Below, piece after piece: positions 40,040-49,347 of a stretch of DNA of 59,641 nt. Source of the DNA: an uncultured Flavobacteriales bacterium (GTDB lineage: Bacteria > Bacteroidota > Bacteroidia > Palsa-965); NCBI GenBank assembly GCA_937974275.1, contig CALJIF010000129.1, positions 1-59,641 on the forward strand. The letters run 5' to 3'. A model generated the notes under the pieces. It did not search any database and had not been told where the DNA came from. It saw only the letters and a list, made by a program, of their open reading frames with translations. Position 1 is the first letter of the stretch, and each line of letters opens with the position of its first letter. The translations under genes and the position numbers were made by a program.

Positions 40040-42250
40040 ATGCAGAAAAAAATTACCCTTGCATTATTGTCGTTATTGTTTAGTGCGCTTGTCGGTTATA
40101 GCCAATGTGCTAACGACAACGTTTTAACATCGGGAAACCTTACTCCTCCCGGAGTTGCACAAACAACCACGTTGTCCTATGCCTCTAATCAGTATGTGCT
40201 TGCATACGTTGAAGCCGGCGCCAATTACACGATCAACACGTGCGCAACAAGTAGTTTCGACACACAGCTAACGGTTTATAATGACTTAACCGGCGCATTT
40301 ATCGCCTATAACGACGACTTCTGTGGTTTGCGTTCACAAGTTTCATTTACGCCTGCATTTTGCGGATATGTTCGCGTTTTGCTGGATCGCTACTTCTGTC
40401 AAACATCCGCTGCGGATATTGGAATTGTTGCCATGACCATGAATACTGCCGGCACGGGAAGCCCAACGTTAACAGCAGCTGCAGATCCGGCGGTTTGTAA
40501 CGGAGACAGTGTTGGAATCGGAATTTCAAACAACGGAACCGGCGGATTACCGCCATATACTTACTCGTGGTTGCCGGCAACGAATCTAACCGCAACAAAC
40601 ACCTCCAATACTATCGTAACCACGGTTACTACTTCGATTACCTATACACTTACAATTACAGATGCTAATGGCTGCTTAGATACCGACGAAGTGTCTATTA
40701 CTGCTTTGCCGGCTCCATCTGTTAATCTTGGCGCAGATACCTCGATATGTGGAACGTCGTATGTGTTGGATGCGGGCAACCCGGGAAGTTCATTCCTATG
40801 GAGCACGGGTGCGGGCTCTCAAACGATTACTATTACCAACGGAGGTAACTACAGCGTAACCGTTCAAGACCCAAGCGGTTGTGTTGGCAACGATAACATC
40901 ACGGTAACATTAAACGCCCCGCCGGCCTACGATTTGGGTAACGATACGGTAAGCTGCGGCACCAGCGTAACATTAGATGCAGGAGCAGGCTATACGAGCT
41001 ACAGCTGGAGCACCGGCGGCACCGGCCAAACCGAAACCATCAGCACCAGCGACACAGTATATGTGACCCTGCAGGACGCAGGCGGCTGTACTTTGCAGGA
41101 TAGCATCATTGTAACGCTAAGCCCCGCGCCGAGCGTGGCTCTGGGAGCAGACACAACCCGCTGCGGCGGAACAGTAACACTTGACGCGGGCAACCCGGGC
41201 GGTATTTACTTCTGGTCGAACAATACCACGAGCCAAACAGCAACAGTAAGCAGCAGCGGCACGTACTATGTAGATGTAATCACACCTGCAGGATGCGTAG
41301 GCAGCGACACGATCGTAGTAACGATCAACAACCAGCCTAATGCGAACTTAGGTCCGGATACCTCAATCTGTCAGGGCAGCATTACACTGGATGCCGGCAA
41401 CCCGGGCAGTACTTATGCATGGAGCAACTCAGCAACAACACAAACGATAACGGTAGGCACAGGAACCTACTTTGTAACGGTAACCGATCCATCCGGATGT
41501 TTTGATCAGGACACGGTAGTTGTTCAAGCTAACGTTCCACCAACGATCAGCATCAGCTCTGATACAGCGATCTGCGCAGGCGGGCAAGCTACGTTAACGG
41601 CTAGCGGCGGTATAGGTTATTTGTGGAGTAACGGAGCACCAACACAAACCATCACGGTGAGCCCAAGCACGAACACGGCATATTATGTAACGGTAGTAGA
41701 CGCGAACGGATGTACAGCCAGCGACTTTGTAATCGTGAATACATTACCGGGTTCAACAGCGCAGTTTACACATACCGTGTCCGGCTCAACGGCGGTGTTT
41801 ACAAACCAATCTAGCAATGCTTACACCTATAGCTGGAACTTTGGTGATAACACGACGAGCACGGCTGTAAATCCAAGCCACACGTATACTCAAAACGGCA
41901 CATACACAGTAACGCTGACGGTGACCGGCCCATGCGGCACAGCGACGTTTACACAGGTAGTAACGATCACACAGGTAGGAGTAGAGGAGCCGTTGACACT
42001 GAATAATGTGAGTTTGTATCCAAATCCGAACGATGGCGCGTTTACGATCAGCTTCGAGATGACGCAGGAGACGGATGTTCAAATCCAGGTGTTGGACGTA
42101 GCGGGCAGAATCGTTTGGAGTGATCAGCCGGGCGCGTTGACGGTTTACAACAAGCAAGTGACGCTAAATGCAGAAGCGAGCGGCATGTACGTAGTTCGTA
42201 TCATCACACCTAGTCACGTGAATCACCTCAAGGTGAACGTGGTGAAATAA
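40040..42250 (+). CDS. Secreted Ig/PKD-repeat adhesin with T9SS type A domain, paralogue 1
   Basis: 736 residues. Signal peptide (ITLALLSLLFSALVGYS); an N-domain of about 120 residues (20-140) for which I know no family; one SprB-like or Ig-like module; then five repeats of about 70 residues with the theme LGxDTxxCGxxxTLDAGNPG...YxWSxGxxTQT...Y-x-V-T-V; a PKD domain (YSWNFGDNTTS); and a type A sorting domain (SLYPNPNDGAFTISF, GMYVVRI). Bases 40922-42189 look identical to 43317-44584 of the next gene, while the N-terminal parts are unrelated. Confidence 0.9.
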   Translation: MQKKITLALLSLLFSALVGYSQCANDNVLTSGNLTPPGVAQTTTLSYASNQYVLAYVEAGANYTINTCATSSFDTQLTVYNDLTGAFIAYNDDFCGLRSQVSFTPAFCGYVRVLLDRYFCQTSAADIGIVAMTMNTAGTGSPTLTAAADPAVCNGDSVGIGISNNGTGGLPPYTYSWLPATNLTATNTSNTIVTTVTTSITYTLTITDANGCLDTDEVSITALPAPSVNLGADTSICGTSYVLDAGNPGSSFLWSTGAGSQTITITNGGNYSVTVQDPSGCVGNDNITVTLNAPPAYDLGNDTVSCGTSVTLDAGAGYTSYSWSTGGTGQTETISTSDTVYVTLQDAGGCTLQDSIIVTLSPAPSVALGADTTRCGGTVTLDAGNPGGIYFWSNNTTSQTATVSSSGTYYVDVITPAGCVGSDTIVVTINNQPNANLGPDTSICQGSITLDAGNPGSTYAWSNSATTQTITVGTGTYFVTVTDPSGCFDQDTVVVQANVPPTISISSDTAICAGGQATLTASGGIGYLWSNGAPTQTITVSPSTNTAYYVTVVDANGCTASDFVIVNTLPGSTAQFTHTVSGSTAVFTNQSSNAYTYSWNFGDNTTSTAVNPSHTYTQNGTYTVTLTVTGPCGTATFTQVVTITQVGVEEPLTLNNVSLYPNPNDGAFTISFEMTQETDVQIQVLDVAGRIVWSDQPGALTVYNKQVTLNAEASGMYVVRIITPSHVNHLKVNVVK
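40922..42189 (+). repeat. Near-identical tract, copy 1 (1268 bp)
   Basis: I saw no base difference from 43317-44584 (offset 2395). Differences start at the base before (40921 G versus A) and at the base after (42190 C versus T); the last 60 bp of the genes then differ at several mostly synonymous positions. Confidence 0.88.
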
Positions 42251-42272
42251 CAGGTAGAAATTTGTTATTAAT

Positions 42273-42306
42273 CGGGGCAATATCGATTATTGCCCCGTTT
42301 TTTTTA
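42273..42306 (+). terminator. Terminator of adhesin paralogue 1
   Basis: CGGGGCAATA and TATTGCCCCG form a 10-bp stem with a 5-nt loop, followed by a T-run. Confidence 0.95.
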
Positions 42307-42332
42307 TTTTAGCCCCAGCAAACACCAACAAC

Positions 42333-44645
42333 ATGAAAAGAACTATACGTAACGCTTTTGCGGTTATTGTTTCTGTATTAACAAGTCACGTGCTTTTTGC
42401 GCAGTCTTGTTTGCCGACTTATAGCTCCGCATGTACTTCTGCCGATTTCATTAACAACTTCTCTACCACGGGAGGAACTACGAACGTTTCGAACTTAAAC
42501 ACCGGATGTAATGGCCCCGCGCCTAATAATTACACCGATTTTTCGGCAACGCAAGTACTAACTATTTCGCCCGGAAATACATTTAATTTCACTGTTCAGT
42601 CTGGCACTAGTTGGAGTCAAGGATTTAGAATTTTCCTAGACTATAACGCGGATGGCGATTTTCTGGACGCCGGCGAGGATGCTTGGAATTCGGGCTTTTC
42701 TTCAACTTCTGCATTTACAGGATCCATAACGGTTCCATTGACCGCTACAGGTGTGTCAAAAATGCGCGTTATCTGCCAGTTTGCGGGGGTTCCGTCGGGC
42801 CCTTGCATTTCCACCTCTTTTGGTGAGTGTGAAGACTATGGTGCTGTATTTTGTCAGCTTCCGCCAACACCATCTGCCGTTAGCCCTGTCGCTGCGTGTG
42901 TCAACAATACTGCAACATTAACCGCAACAGCATCTTCCGGTACGTTGGCTTGGTTTGCAAACCCAACCGGAGGTACGCCTCTGGGAACAGGTGGAAGCTA
43001 TACAACTCCTCCATTTGCAACCGCAGGCACCTATACGTATTATGTGGAAACCCAAAACGGAGGATGTAGCAGTTCTCGAGTTGCTGTAACCGTAAACGTT
43101 TCCGCGGCGGCGGTTGTTAACTTGGGCGCAGACACAACGGTTTGTGGCAACTCATTTGTGTTGGACGCGGGCAATCCGGGAAGTTCTTATTTGTGGAGTA
43201 CCGGAGGAGGAACACAAACAATCACCATTAACGCAAGCGGCTCGTACGCCGTTACAGTTCAAACGCCATTGGGCTGTATTGGTAACGACAACATCACGGT
43301 AACATTAAATGCCCCACCGGCCTACGATTTGGGTAACGATACGGTAAGCTGCGGCACCAGCGTAACATTAGATGCAGGAGCAGGCTATACGAGCTACAGC
43401 TGGAGCACCGGCGGCACCGGCCAAACCGAAACCATCAGCACCAGCGACACAGTATATGTGACCCTGCAGGACGCAGGCGGCTGTACTTTGCAGGATAGCA
43501 TCATTGTAACGCTAAGCCCCGCGCCGAGCGTGGCTCTGGGAGCAGACACAACCCGCTGCGGCGGAACAGTAACACTTGACGCGGGCAACCCGGGCGGTAT
43601 TTACTTCTGGTCGAACAATACCACGAGCCAAACAGCAACAGTAAGCAGCAGCGGCACGTACTATGTAGATGTAATCACACCTGCAGGATGCGTAGGCAGC
43701 GACACGATCGTAGTAACGATCAACAACCAGCCTAATGCGAACTTAGGTCCGGATACCTCAATCTGTCAGGGCAGCATTACACTGGATGCCGGCAACCCGG
43801 GCAGTACTTATGCATGGAGCAACTCAGCAACAACACAAACGATAACGGTAGGCACAGGAACCTACTTTGTAACGGTAACCGATCCATCCGGATGTTTTGA
43901 TCAGGACACGGTAGTTGTTCAAGCTAACGTTCCACCAACGATCAGCATCAGCTCTGATACAGCGATCTGCGCAGGCGGGCAAGCTACGTTAACGGCTAGC
44001 GGCGGTATAGGTTATTTGTGGAGTAACGGAGCACCAACACAAACCATCACGGTGAGCCCAAGCACGAACACGGCATATTATGTAACGGTAGTAGACGCGA
44101 ACGGATGTACAGCCAGCGACTTTGTAATCGTGAATACATTACCGGGTTCAACAGCGCAGTTTACACATACCGTGTCCGGCTCAACGGCGGTGTTTACAAA
44201 CCAATCTAGCAATGCTTACACCTATAGCTGGAACTTTGGTGATAACACGACGAGCACGGCTGTAAATCCAAGCCACACGTATACTCAAAACGGCACATAC
44301 ACAGTAACGCTGACGGTGACCGGCCCATGCGGCACAGCGACGTTTACACAGGTAGTAACGATCACACAGGTAGGAGTAGAGGAGCCGTTGACACTGAATA
44401 ATGTGAGTTTGTATCCAAATCCGAACGATGGCGCGTTTACGATCAGCTTCGAGATGACGCAGGAGACGGATGTTCAAATCCAGGTGTTGGACGTAGCGGG
44501 CAGAATCGTTTGGAGTGATCAGCCGGGCGCGTTGACGGTTTACAACAAGCAAGTGACGCTAAATGCAGAAGCGAGCGGCATGTATGTAGTTCGTATCATC
44601 ACACCGAGCCATGTGAATCACCTTAAGGTGAATGTGGTGAAGTAG
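42333..44645 (+). CDS. Secreted GEVED/Ig/PKD adhesin with T9SS type A domain, paralogue 2
   Basis: 770 residues. A signal peptide is followed by a GEVED domain (about 60-180; FRIFLDYNADGDFLDAGED and the signature GECEDYGAVF), one Ig-like module (190-250), one repeat that is similar but not identical to paralogue 1, and then the same repeats, PKD domain and type A sorting domain as paralogue 1, encoded by the near-identical tract. The two proteins thus carry different heads on the same stalk and anchor. It has its own terminator. Confidence 0.9.
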   Translation: MKRTIRNAFAVIVSVLTSHVLFAQSCLPTYSSACTSADFINNFSTTGGTTNVSNLNTGCNGPAPNNYTDFSATQVLTISPGNTFNFTVQSGTSWSQGFRIFLDYNADGDFLDAGEDAWNSGFSSTSAFTGSITVPLTATGVSKMRVICQFAGVPSGPCISTSFGECEDYGAVFCQLPPTPSAVSPVAACVNNTATLTATASSGTLAWFANPTGGTPLGTGGSYTTPPFATAGTYTYYVETQNGGCSSSRVAVTVNVSAAAVVNLGADTTVCGNSFVLDAGNPGSSYLWSTGGGTQTITINASGSYAVTVQTPLGCIGNDNITVTLNAPPAYDLGNDTVSCGTSVTLDAGAGYTSYSWSTGGTGQTETISTSDTVYVTLQDAGGCTLQDSIIVTLSPAPSVALGADTTRCGGTVTLDAGNPGGIYFWSNNTTSQTATVSSSGTYYVDVITPAGCVGSDTIVVTINNQPNANLGPDTSICQGSITLDAGNPGSTYAWSNSATTQTITVGTGTYFVTVTDPSGCFDQDTVVVQANVPPTISISSDTAICAGGQATLTASGGIGYLWSNGAPTQTITVSPSTNTAYYVTVVDANGCTASDFVIVNTLPGSTAQFTHTVSGSTAVFTNQSSNAYTYSWNFGDNTTSTAVNPSHTYTQNGTYTVTLTVTGPCGTATFTQVVTITQVGVEEPLTLNNVSLYPNPNDGAFTISFEMTQETDVQIQVLDVAGRIVWSDQPGALTVYNKQVTLNAEASGMYVVRIITPSHVNHLKVNVVK
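43317..44584 (+). repeat. Near-identical tract, copy 2 (1268 bp)
   Basis: Partner of 40922-42189; see there. The antisense reading frames inside both copies are also identical, as expected for shadows. Confidence 0.88.
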
Positions 44646-44665
44646 CAACAACGAAATTAAATAGG

Positions 44666-44697
44666 AAAGGCTGTCAAGAAATTGACAGCCTTTTTTC
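44666..44697 (+). terminator. Terminator of adhesin paralogue 2
   Basis: AAAGGCTGTCAA GAAA TTGACAGCCTTT with T-run. The 170 bases from here to 44867 hold nothing I recognise. Confidence 0.95.
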
Positions 44698-44867
44698 TTG
44701 ACAGAATTAGTTATCGAAAGACTGTGCCATGGCGTTGGTCAGCGGTTTGTACACAGGCGCTTTAACTCACTTGACAACCAATAGGGCGTGTGTGTTTCCT
44801 ATTAGTACGTAGTGCTAATCGTTTAGTTGCTTAGCGCACTCGCTTATAGCGTAACGAATTTTATGAA

Positions 44868-44903
44868 ATAAAAAAGGTCGGACAACAGTGTCCGACCTTT
44901 TAT
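44868..44903 (-). terminator. Terminator of the TPR/Tol-like operon
   Basis: AAAGGTCGGAC and GTCCGACCTTT stem with a 6-nt loop and, on the minus strand, a T-rich tail. It could also act on the plus strand. Confidence 0.88.
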
Positions 44904-44918
44904 TGTTTTGTCAATGAA

Positions 44919-46595
44919 TTACTGAGGCAGCTTGCAAGTATTAATATCTGCAGCCGTAGCGGCTTTAATGTCTTTATCGGTATCTAATTGCTCTTTAACT
45001 GTTTTGTCGTCCGGAGCCAGTTCGGCAGCTAACAAGAAATATCCTTTTGAACATGCAAAGTTTTTAGCGATGTAGTGAATTCCCGCCAAATATTTCGCCG
45101 CGATAACGATTTCACGCTTGTTCTTTTCTTTGTCTGCTAATGCAATGTCAAGATACTTTTCATAATAAGGACGAGCCAGCGCCTTTTCCGATTTCGGATC
45201 CAGCATAGAATTAGCGCGACCTCTCCAGAACCAACCAATCGGGTTGGCCGGATCGATTTCAGTTACTTTTTTGAACGCAGAGTCAGCGTTAACGTAATCT
45301 TTTCCGCTAAACAATGCGCGACCGTATGCATTGTAGTCTGAGATGGTTGGTTTGTCAGAAGCGTCAATTTTCTTCTTGTACCACGCCGCAGCTTCCATGT
45401 AATTCTTCATGCGGAAATAAACACCTCCGATTTCGAAATACAAGTCAAGTTTAGAAGGATCTAACTTCAAGCCTTCCTGATAGTCTAATACAGCTAAAGA
45501 ATCGTTCTTCATTTCGTAATTAGCGCGACCACGAGTTAAGTAATCATCTGCCATGACAGCGGGCTTACCGTATTGTTTTTGTTTCTTGAAGAACAAGTTC
45601 ATGTAGGTTATCGCCATTCCGGCATCCTTCTGTTTCTTTTCCATGTAAGACTTTGCAACAATACGATACACTACCGTAATCGCACTGTCCTTGCTTAATG
45701 CCTGGGTTCCTTGTTTGATGGCATCATCGTAGTTACCGCTCTTATACAAGAACGCGGTATAACGGTAACGCGCCCATGGATCGTCATTCAACGCCAAATA
45801 TTTTTCATAGCACAAAGACGCGCTATCAAACTTCTGAATCAAATAAAATGCTTCGCCTTGTTCGCGCCATGCAGGAGCAAAGTTTGGAGCAACTTCAATA
45901 GCCTTCTTAAAGTTGACGATGGCATCCGGCATATTTTTACCGGCCTTGTACACTTGTCCGATACGCAAAGATGCTTTGTTGGATTTTGGATCCATGCTTG
46001 CCGCTTTTTTGTATTCTGCGATAGCAGGAGTAGCGTTTACAGGATCTTTGGCATACAATGCGTCGCCTCGAACTAAAAACACCTCAGGATTTTTTGGATC
46101 CAGCTTTTCAGCAACTTGCGTTAAAGCAATCGCTTCATCAGGATTTGGAGTTGGTGCGAAGGTGAATGTTTCCGCCATTTCCAGGTAAATCATAGATTGG
46201 CGAGCAGCAGGAAGATCCGTGCCCTTTTTACCTGCCTGTGTTTGCACCAAGGCTTTCGCTTGTGCAGTAGCTTTCATCCCATCTTCGTTCTTGCCGGTGT
46301 ACATGTAGTAACGTGCAAGACCAACGTGCGTTAACGGATTTGTAGGGTTGATATCAACACCTTTCTTAAATAAAACGCCGGCAGAATCAATATCGTCTGC
46401 TTTAATCATTAAATCACCATAGAAGAAATAAATATCTCCATTGGTAGGTTCTGCAACAATCAGTTGGCGAAATGCAGCCTTCGCCTTTTCATACTGTTCG
46501 TTGTCGGTCCAACGTTTTGCGTCGTCCAGTGTTTGTGCTCCAACTGCTCCAAAAAGCAGCAATGCAGAAGCCAAAATGAGTGTGCGATTTTTCAT
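44919..46595 (-). CDS. Periplasmic TPR protein of the TonB-like cluster
   Basis: 558 residues with a signal peptide (MKNRTLILASALLLFGAVGA) and about ten TPRs from residue 22 to 520 (for example ANPIGWFWRGRANSM and PTNPLTHVGLARYYMYTGK). TPRs are protein-docking scaffolds. It is the last gene of the minus-strand cluster TolQ, ExbD, ExbD, TonB, small membrane protein, PstS-like lipoprotein, TPR, 26 bases behind the lipoprotein gene. I recall this gene order as recurrent in Bacteroidota, so it probably belongs to the same machine. Confidence 0.85.
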   Translation of the reverse strand: MKNRTLILASALLLFGAVGAQTLDDAKRWTDNEQYEKAKAAFRQLIVAEPTNGDIYFFYGDLMIKADDIDSAGVLFKKGVDINPTNPLTHVGLARYYMYTGKNEDGMKATAQAKALVQTQAGKKGTDLPAARQSMIYLEMAETFTFAPTPNPDEAIALTQVAEKLDPKNPEVFLVRGDALYAKDPVNATPAIAEYKKAASMDPKSNKASLRIGQVYKAGKNMPDAIVNFKKAIEVAPNFAPAWREQGEAFYLIQKFDSASLCYEKYLALNDDPWARYRYTAFLYKSGNYDDAIKQGTQALSKDSAITVVYRIVAKSYMEKKQKDAGMAITYMNLFFKKQKQYGKPAVMADDYLTRGRANYEMKNDSLAVLDYQEGLKLDPSKLDLYFEIGGVYFRMKNYMEAAAWYKKKIDASDKPTISDYNAYGRALFSGKDYVNADSAFKKVTEIDPANPIGWFWRGRANSMLDPKSEKALARPYYEKYLDIALADKEKNKREIVIAAKYLAGIHYIAKNFACSKGYFLLAAELAPDDKTVKEQLDTDKDIKAATAADINTCKLPQ

Positions 46596-46621
46596 AGGAC
46601 GTAAATGTAATTAATGATGAC

Positions 46622-47521
46622 TTAGTTAATGTTAATTTCTACTTGTCTTTCTGCGGGCTTGGCGGGCGCTAATCCTGCTTTCTGCACAATAAGTTGTCCG
46701 CGGTCGCTCATAATAAAAGAGGCAAAGCCTGTGCCAAGTCCTGCAGCTTTACCAACCTTTAACAGCCAAATGCAGCGTGTAAGCGGATATTGTCCCGCAA
46801 AAATAGTGCTTTGGTTGGGTCTGTACATCTTATCGGGAGTATTACCTACATAGGCCAACTTGATTTTCGCGCGTCTTTCTTTGCATATTGTGCGATGCTT
46901 GTAGCTGATGGTGTTGTAGGCAACTACGCCAATGGCGCGTTCATTGCGACTGACATAATTAAAAACAGAATCGGCATTAGCTGCAGCGAAACAGTTGCTT
47001 CCGATGGGCGCGCCACCAAGCAAAGAGTCTTGCAAAAAGCGAAGACAAGAGTTGCCCGCGCGCTCAAAAACTACAGCATATGACGTGTCTTTTCCGCTAA
47101 TAATATTTTTGAGTTGCTCAGTTGTGAATGCAGTGTCCGTTGAGTTCGGGTTGAGCAGGAAGCACATGGCATCTTTAGCCAAAAGAATTTCTTCGAGCAT
47201 AAATTTTTTGCTCTCTAAATAAGATCGCTCTTTCGCGTTGAACGGACGCGCAGTGATTGCCAGACGAGAAGAGTCACGCAACAATTCCTCAAACACTACA
47301 GACTCCGGCTCGGGCTGAGAGAAAAGAAATGCGTTCGGATATGACGTTTCAAAAGCTTCTATCCACTCTTCGGTAACAGGGAAAACGGTTTCATCTACCG
47401 GTAAGTTTTTTTTCCCGGTAACCGTTGTTTCTTCATCCATGCCCGGGCGAATATCGCTTTTGCAAGATGCTCCACCCAAAGCAAGCAGCAACAACAATGC
47501 AGCTTTACTCAAAATCCTCAT
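46622..47521 (-). CDS. PstS-like substrate-binding lipoprotein
   Basis: 299 residues. A lipoprotein signal ends in LGGASC (Cys20). The mature part has the layout of a type 2 periplasmic binding protein (PBP-like, related to phosphate-binding PstS): SSRLAITARPFNAKE near 90, TTEQLKNIISGKD near 135, and a closing PLTRCIWLL...GLGTGFASFIMSDRGQ typical of PstS relatives. No ABC permease is near; the neighbours are TonB/ExbD genes, so ligand and role are open. It overlaps the upstream small membrane gene by 17 bases. Confidence 0.82.
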   Translation of the reverse strand: MRILSKAALLLLLALGGASCKSDIRPGMDEETTVTGKKNLPVDETVFPVTEEWIEAFETSYPNAFLFSQPEPESVVFEELLRDSSRLAITARPFNAKERSYLESKKFMLEEILLAKDAMCFLLNPNSTDTAFTTEQLKNIISGKDTSYAVVFERAGNSCLRFLQDSLLGGAPIGSNCFAAANADSVFNYVSRNERAIGVVAYNTISYKHRTICKERRAKIKLAYVGNTPDKMYRPNQSTIFAGQYPLTRCIWLLKVGKAAGLGTGFASFIMSDRGQLIVQKAGLAPAKPAERQVEININ

Positions 47522-47750
47522 CGTGTTGTTTTAGTTTTTTCCAGCGCAGATAGACAGTTGCACCTCGGAATGCAGCCCACAATAACAAAACACCGCCTAA
47601 CCAGTAGCGTTGTGGCCTGGGGTAATCTTCAATGTTTATTGTGGTGAATACTAACAAACAACCCAGTCCAACGAAGAGAACCGTCATCGCTAATGAAAGG
47701 ATAATGGTTACTCTTCCCCGAACCGGGTTGTTATCAACGTCTTTGTTCAA
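47505..47750 (-). CDS. Small two-helix membrane protein
   Basis: 81 residues with two membrane helices (about 15-37 and 48-64) and a charged tail KKLKQHDEDFE. No family recognised. It begins right behind the tonB stop and overlaps the next gene by 17 bases, so it is certainly part of the cluster and could be an accessory subunit. Confidence 0.72.
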   Translation of the reverse strand: MNKDVDNNPVRGRVTIILSLAMTVLFVGLGCLLVFTTINIEDYPRPQRYWLGGVLLLWAAFRGATVYLRWKKLKQHDEDFE

Positions 47751-48545
47751 CTATCGCAATTCAAATCGAACGGGAACAGTCATGCCGACTTTAACAGAGC
47801 GGCCGTTCATTTTTCCCGGTGTCCATTTTGGCATAGATTTAATTACGCGCTCTGCCTCTTTTGAGAAGCCCGGCGCGCCATTAACGCCTTTCTTGGTTTG
47901 AACGTTGGAAATAGCGCCGTCTTTGCCTACTTCAAAGTAGATATAAACAGTTCCGGTTTTACCCATTTCCTTTTCCATTTGCGGATACTTAATGTTGTTT
48001 GCCAGATAAGCCTGGAAAGCAGCATCTCCGCCTGCAAATGTTGGCATCTCTTCCGCGAAGGTGATGGCCTCTTCTTCTTTTTCCTGTTCTACATCCTGAG
48101 ACGTTGCGGGAATCATATCCGGAGGAACATCATCTAAACCGTCCTGAGTTTTTTCACCAACCTGCTCTTCTTCCAATTTTTGCTGTGATGGCGGTTCTGT
48201 TTCCTGTTCAGTAATTTCAGGAGTGGTGAACTGCATCATCTTGATTTGCGGTGGTGGCGGTGGTGGCGGTGGTGGTGGCGGTGGCGCAGCTTTGTCCACC
48301 GGCGGCGGCTCTTTCAACACCACTTCAGTTACTTTCTCTTTTTTCTCATCAACAACCACTTCTTCGCGTGTTGCAAGAAAATAAGCGAACAGACCAAACA
48401 ACACTGCTGTTAGCGCGATACCGCCCGACATCAAAACCACGCGGCCGTAGCCTTTACGGATTTGATAAGCGCCGTAGTCTTTGTTCCGGTTTTCGAAAAC
48501 CAGCTCGTTGCGTTCTGCAACCAGTTCGTTATTCCAGTTAGCCAT
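47751..48545 (-). CDS. tonB: Energy transducer TonB
   Basis: 264 residues. A cytosolic head of about 35 residues, one membrane helix (37-57), an acidic/Lys stretch, a Pro run near residues 88-99, a Glu/Gln-rich linker and a C-terminal TonB domain (about 175-264; YPQMEKEMGKTGTVYIYFEV and MPKWTPGKMNGRSVKV). It carries proton-motive energy from the TolQ/ExbD complex to outer-membrane receptors. The N-terminal cytosolic extension NRNKDYGAYQIRK is a common Bacteroidota variant. Confidence 0.94.
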   Translation of the reverse strand: MANWNNELVAERNELVFENRNKDYGAYQIRKGYGRVVLMSGGIALTAVLFGLFAYFLATREEVVVDEKKEKVTEVVLKEPPPVDKAAPPPPPPPPPPPPQIKMMQFTTPEITEQETEPPSQQKLEEEQVGEKTQDGLDDVPPDMIPATSQDVEQEKEEEAITFAEEMPTFAGGDAAFQAYLANNIKYPQMEKEMGKTGTVYIYFEVGKDGAISNVQTKKGVNGAPGFSKEAERVIKSMPKWTPGKMNGRSVKVGMTVPVRFELR

Positions 48546-48561
48546 GACGTTACTTTTTTAG

Positions 48562-49239
48562 TTATGGAGCTTGTGGCGCAGCGGCACTAGGATCGGGCTC
48601 CGAGAGCTCCTTATACTGTATACCGGTTTTTTTGGACAGCGCTTCCAACTCTATACGCGTAATAGGAGTTAAAGCATACTTATCCACGTCACAAATTTTT
48701 AATTCATCAATTACATTGATCACATCACCATACTTGGCATCTCCGCCCCACTTAATGATAAAGAAGTGAGCATTCTTATCGCCGCGAATTTCACTGCGAC
48801 GGCGCTTAAATGTAGAGTCGGCCATTTTGCCCTGCTTATACTCTGCACGCAAACCTTTCATTGCATCAATGATGTTGCTGTTAATGTTGCTCGCGTATTT
48901 GCGAAGGCCGTTGGTTTCGTCCAAAGTGGTTTCGCCCAATGATGTAGTCTCATCCAACTTACCATCGTAGTAGTAGATAATTCCTTTCGGATTACCGTCT
49001 AACAAGATGGTGTGTGCCAACTTGAAATTAATTTTTGTGGTAGTTGAAGTATCCTTTACGTCTTTCGGCATGGTAATCTCCATGGTTTTCGCCTTATTCA
49101 GGTTGGAGGTTAACACGAAGAAAGTAAGAAGCAGGAAGGCCAAGTCCACCATGGGCGTCATGTCGACAGAAGGCATACCGCCTTTCTTCCGGCCTTTTTT
49201 GCCATCTCCGCCGCCGCCGTTGTCTTGAATTTGTGCCAT
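48562..49239 (-). CDS. ExbD/TolR family protein 1
   Basis: 225 residues. A Gly/Lys-rich cytosolic start is followed by one membrane helix bearing the proton-path aspartate in MTPMVDLAFLLLTFF, then a periplasmic domain that is longer than in E. coli ExbD (141 residues). It forms the stator with the TolQ-like protein. The presence of two different ExbDs in the cluster suggests a mixed dimer. Confidence 0.93.
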   Translation of the reverse strand: MAQIQDNGGGGDGKKGRKKGGMPSVDMTPMVDLAFLLLTFFVLTSNLNKAKTMEITMPKDVKDTSTTTKINFKLAHTILLDGNPKGIIYYYDGKLDETTSLGETTLDETNGLRKYASNINSNIIDAMKGLRAEYKQGKMADSTFKRRRSEIRGDKNAHFFIIKWGGDAKYGDVINVIDELKICDVDKYALTPITRIELEALSKKTGIQYKELSEPDPSAAAPQAP

Positions 49240-49347
49240 GTCTTATTTTAATAATTGCGCCTATCGGCGTTTGTTTGACATCTTGTTTTTCGCTTCTCTG
49301 TATGTATGATGCAGAGAAGAATTCAATTCCATAAAGAATTAAAAAAA

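Noticed and set aside
41786..44552. Two identical 123-codon antisense frames in the adhesin paralogues
   Set aside because: They are identical only because the DNA tract is duplicated.
44698..44867. Small RNA or tRNA in the gap behind adhesin paralogue 2
   Set aside because: No cloverleaf, no promoter box and no terminator of its own could be found.
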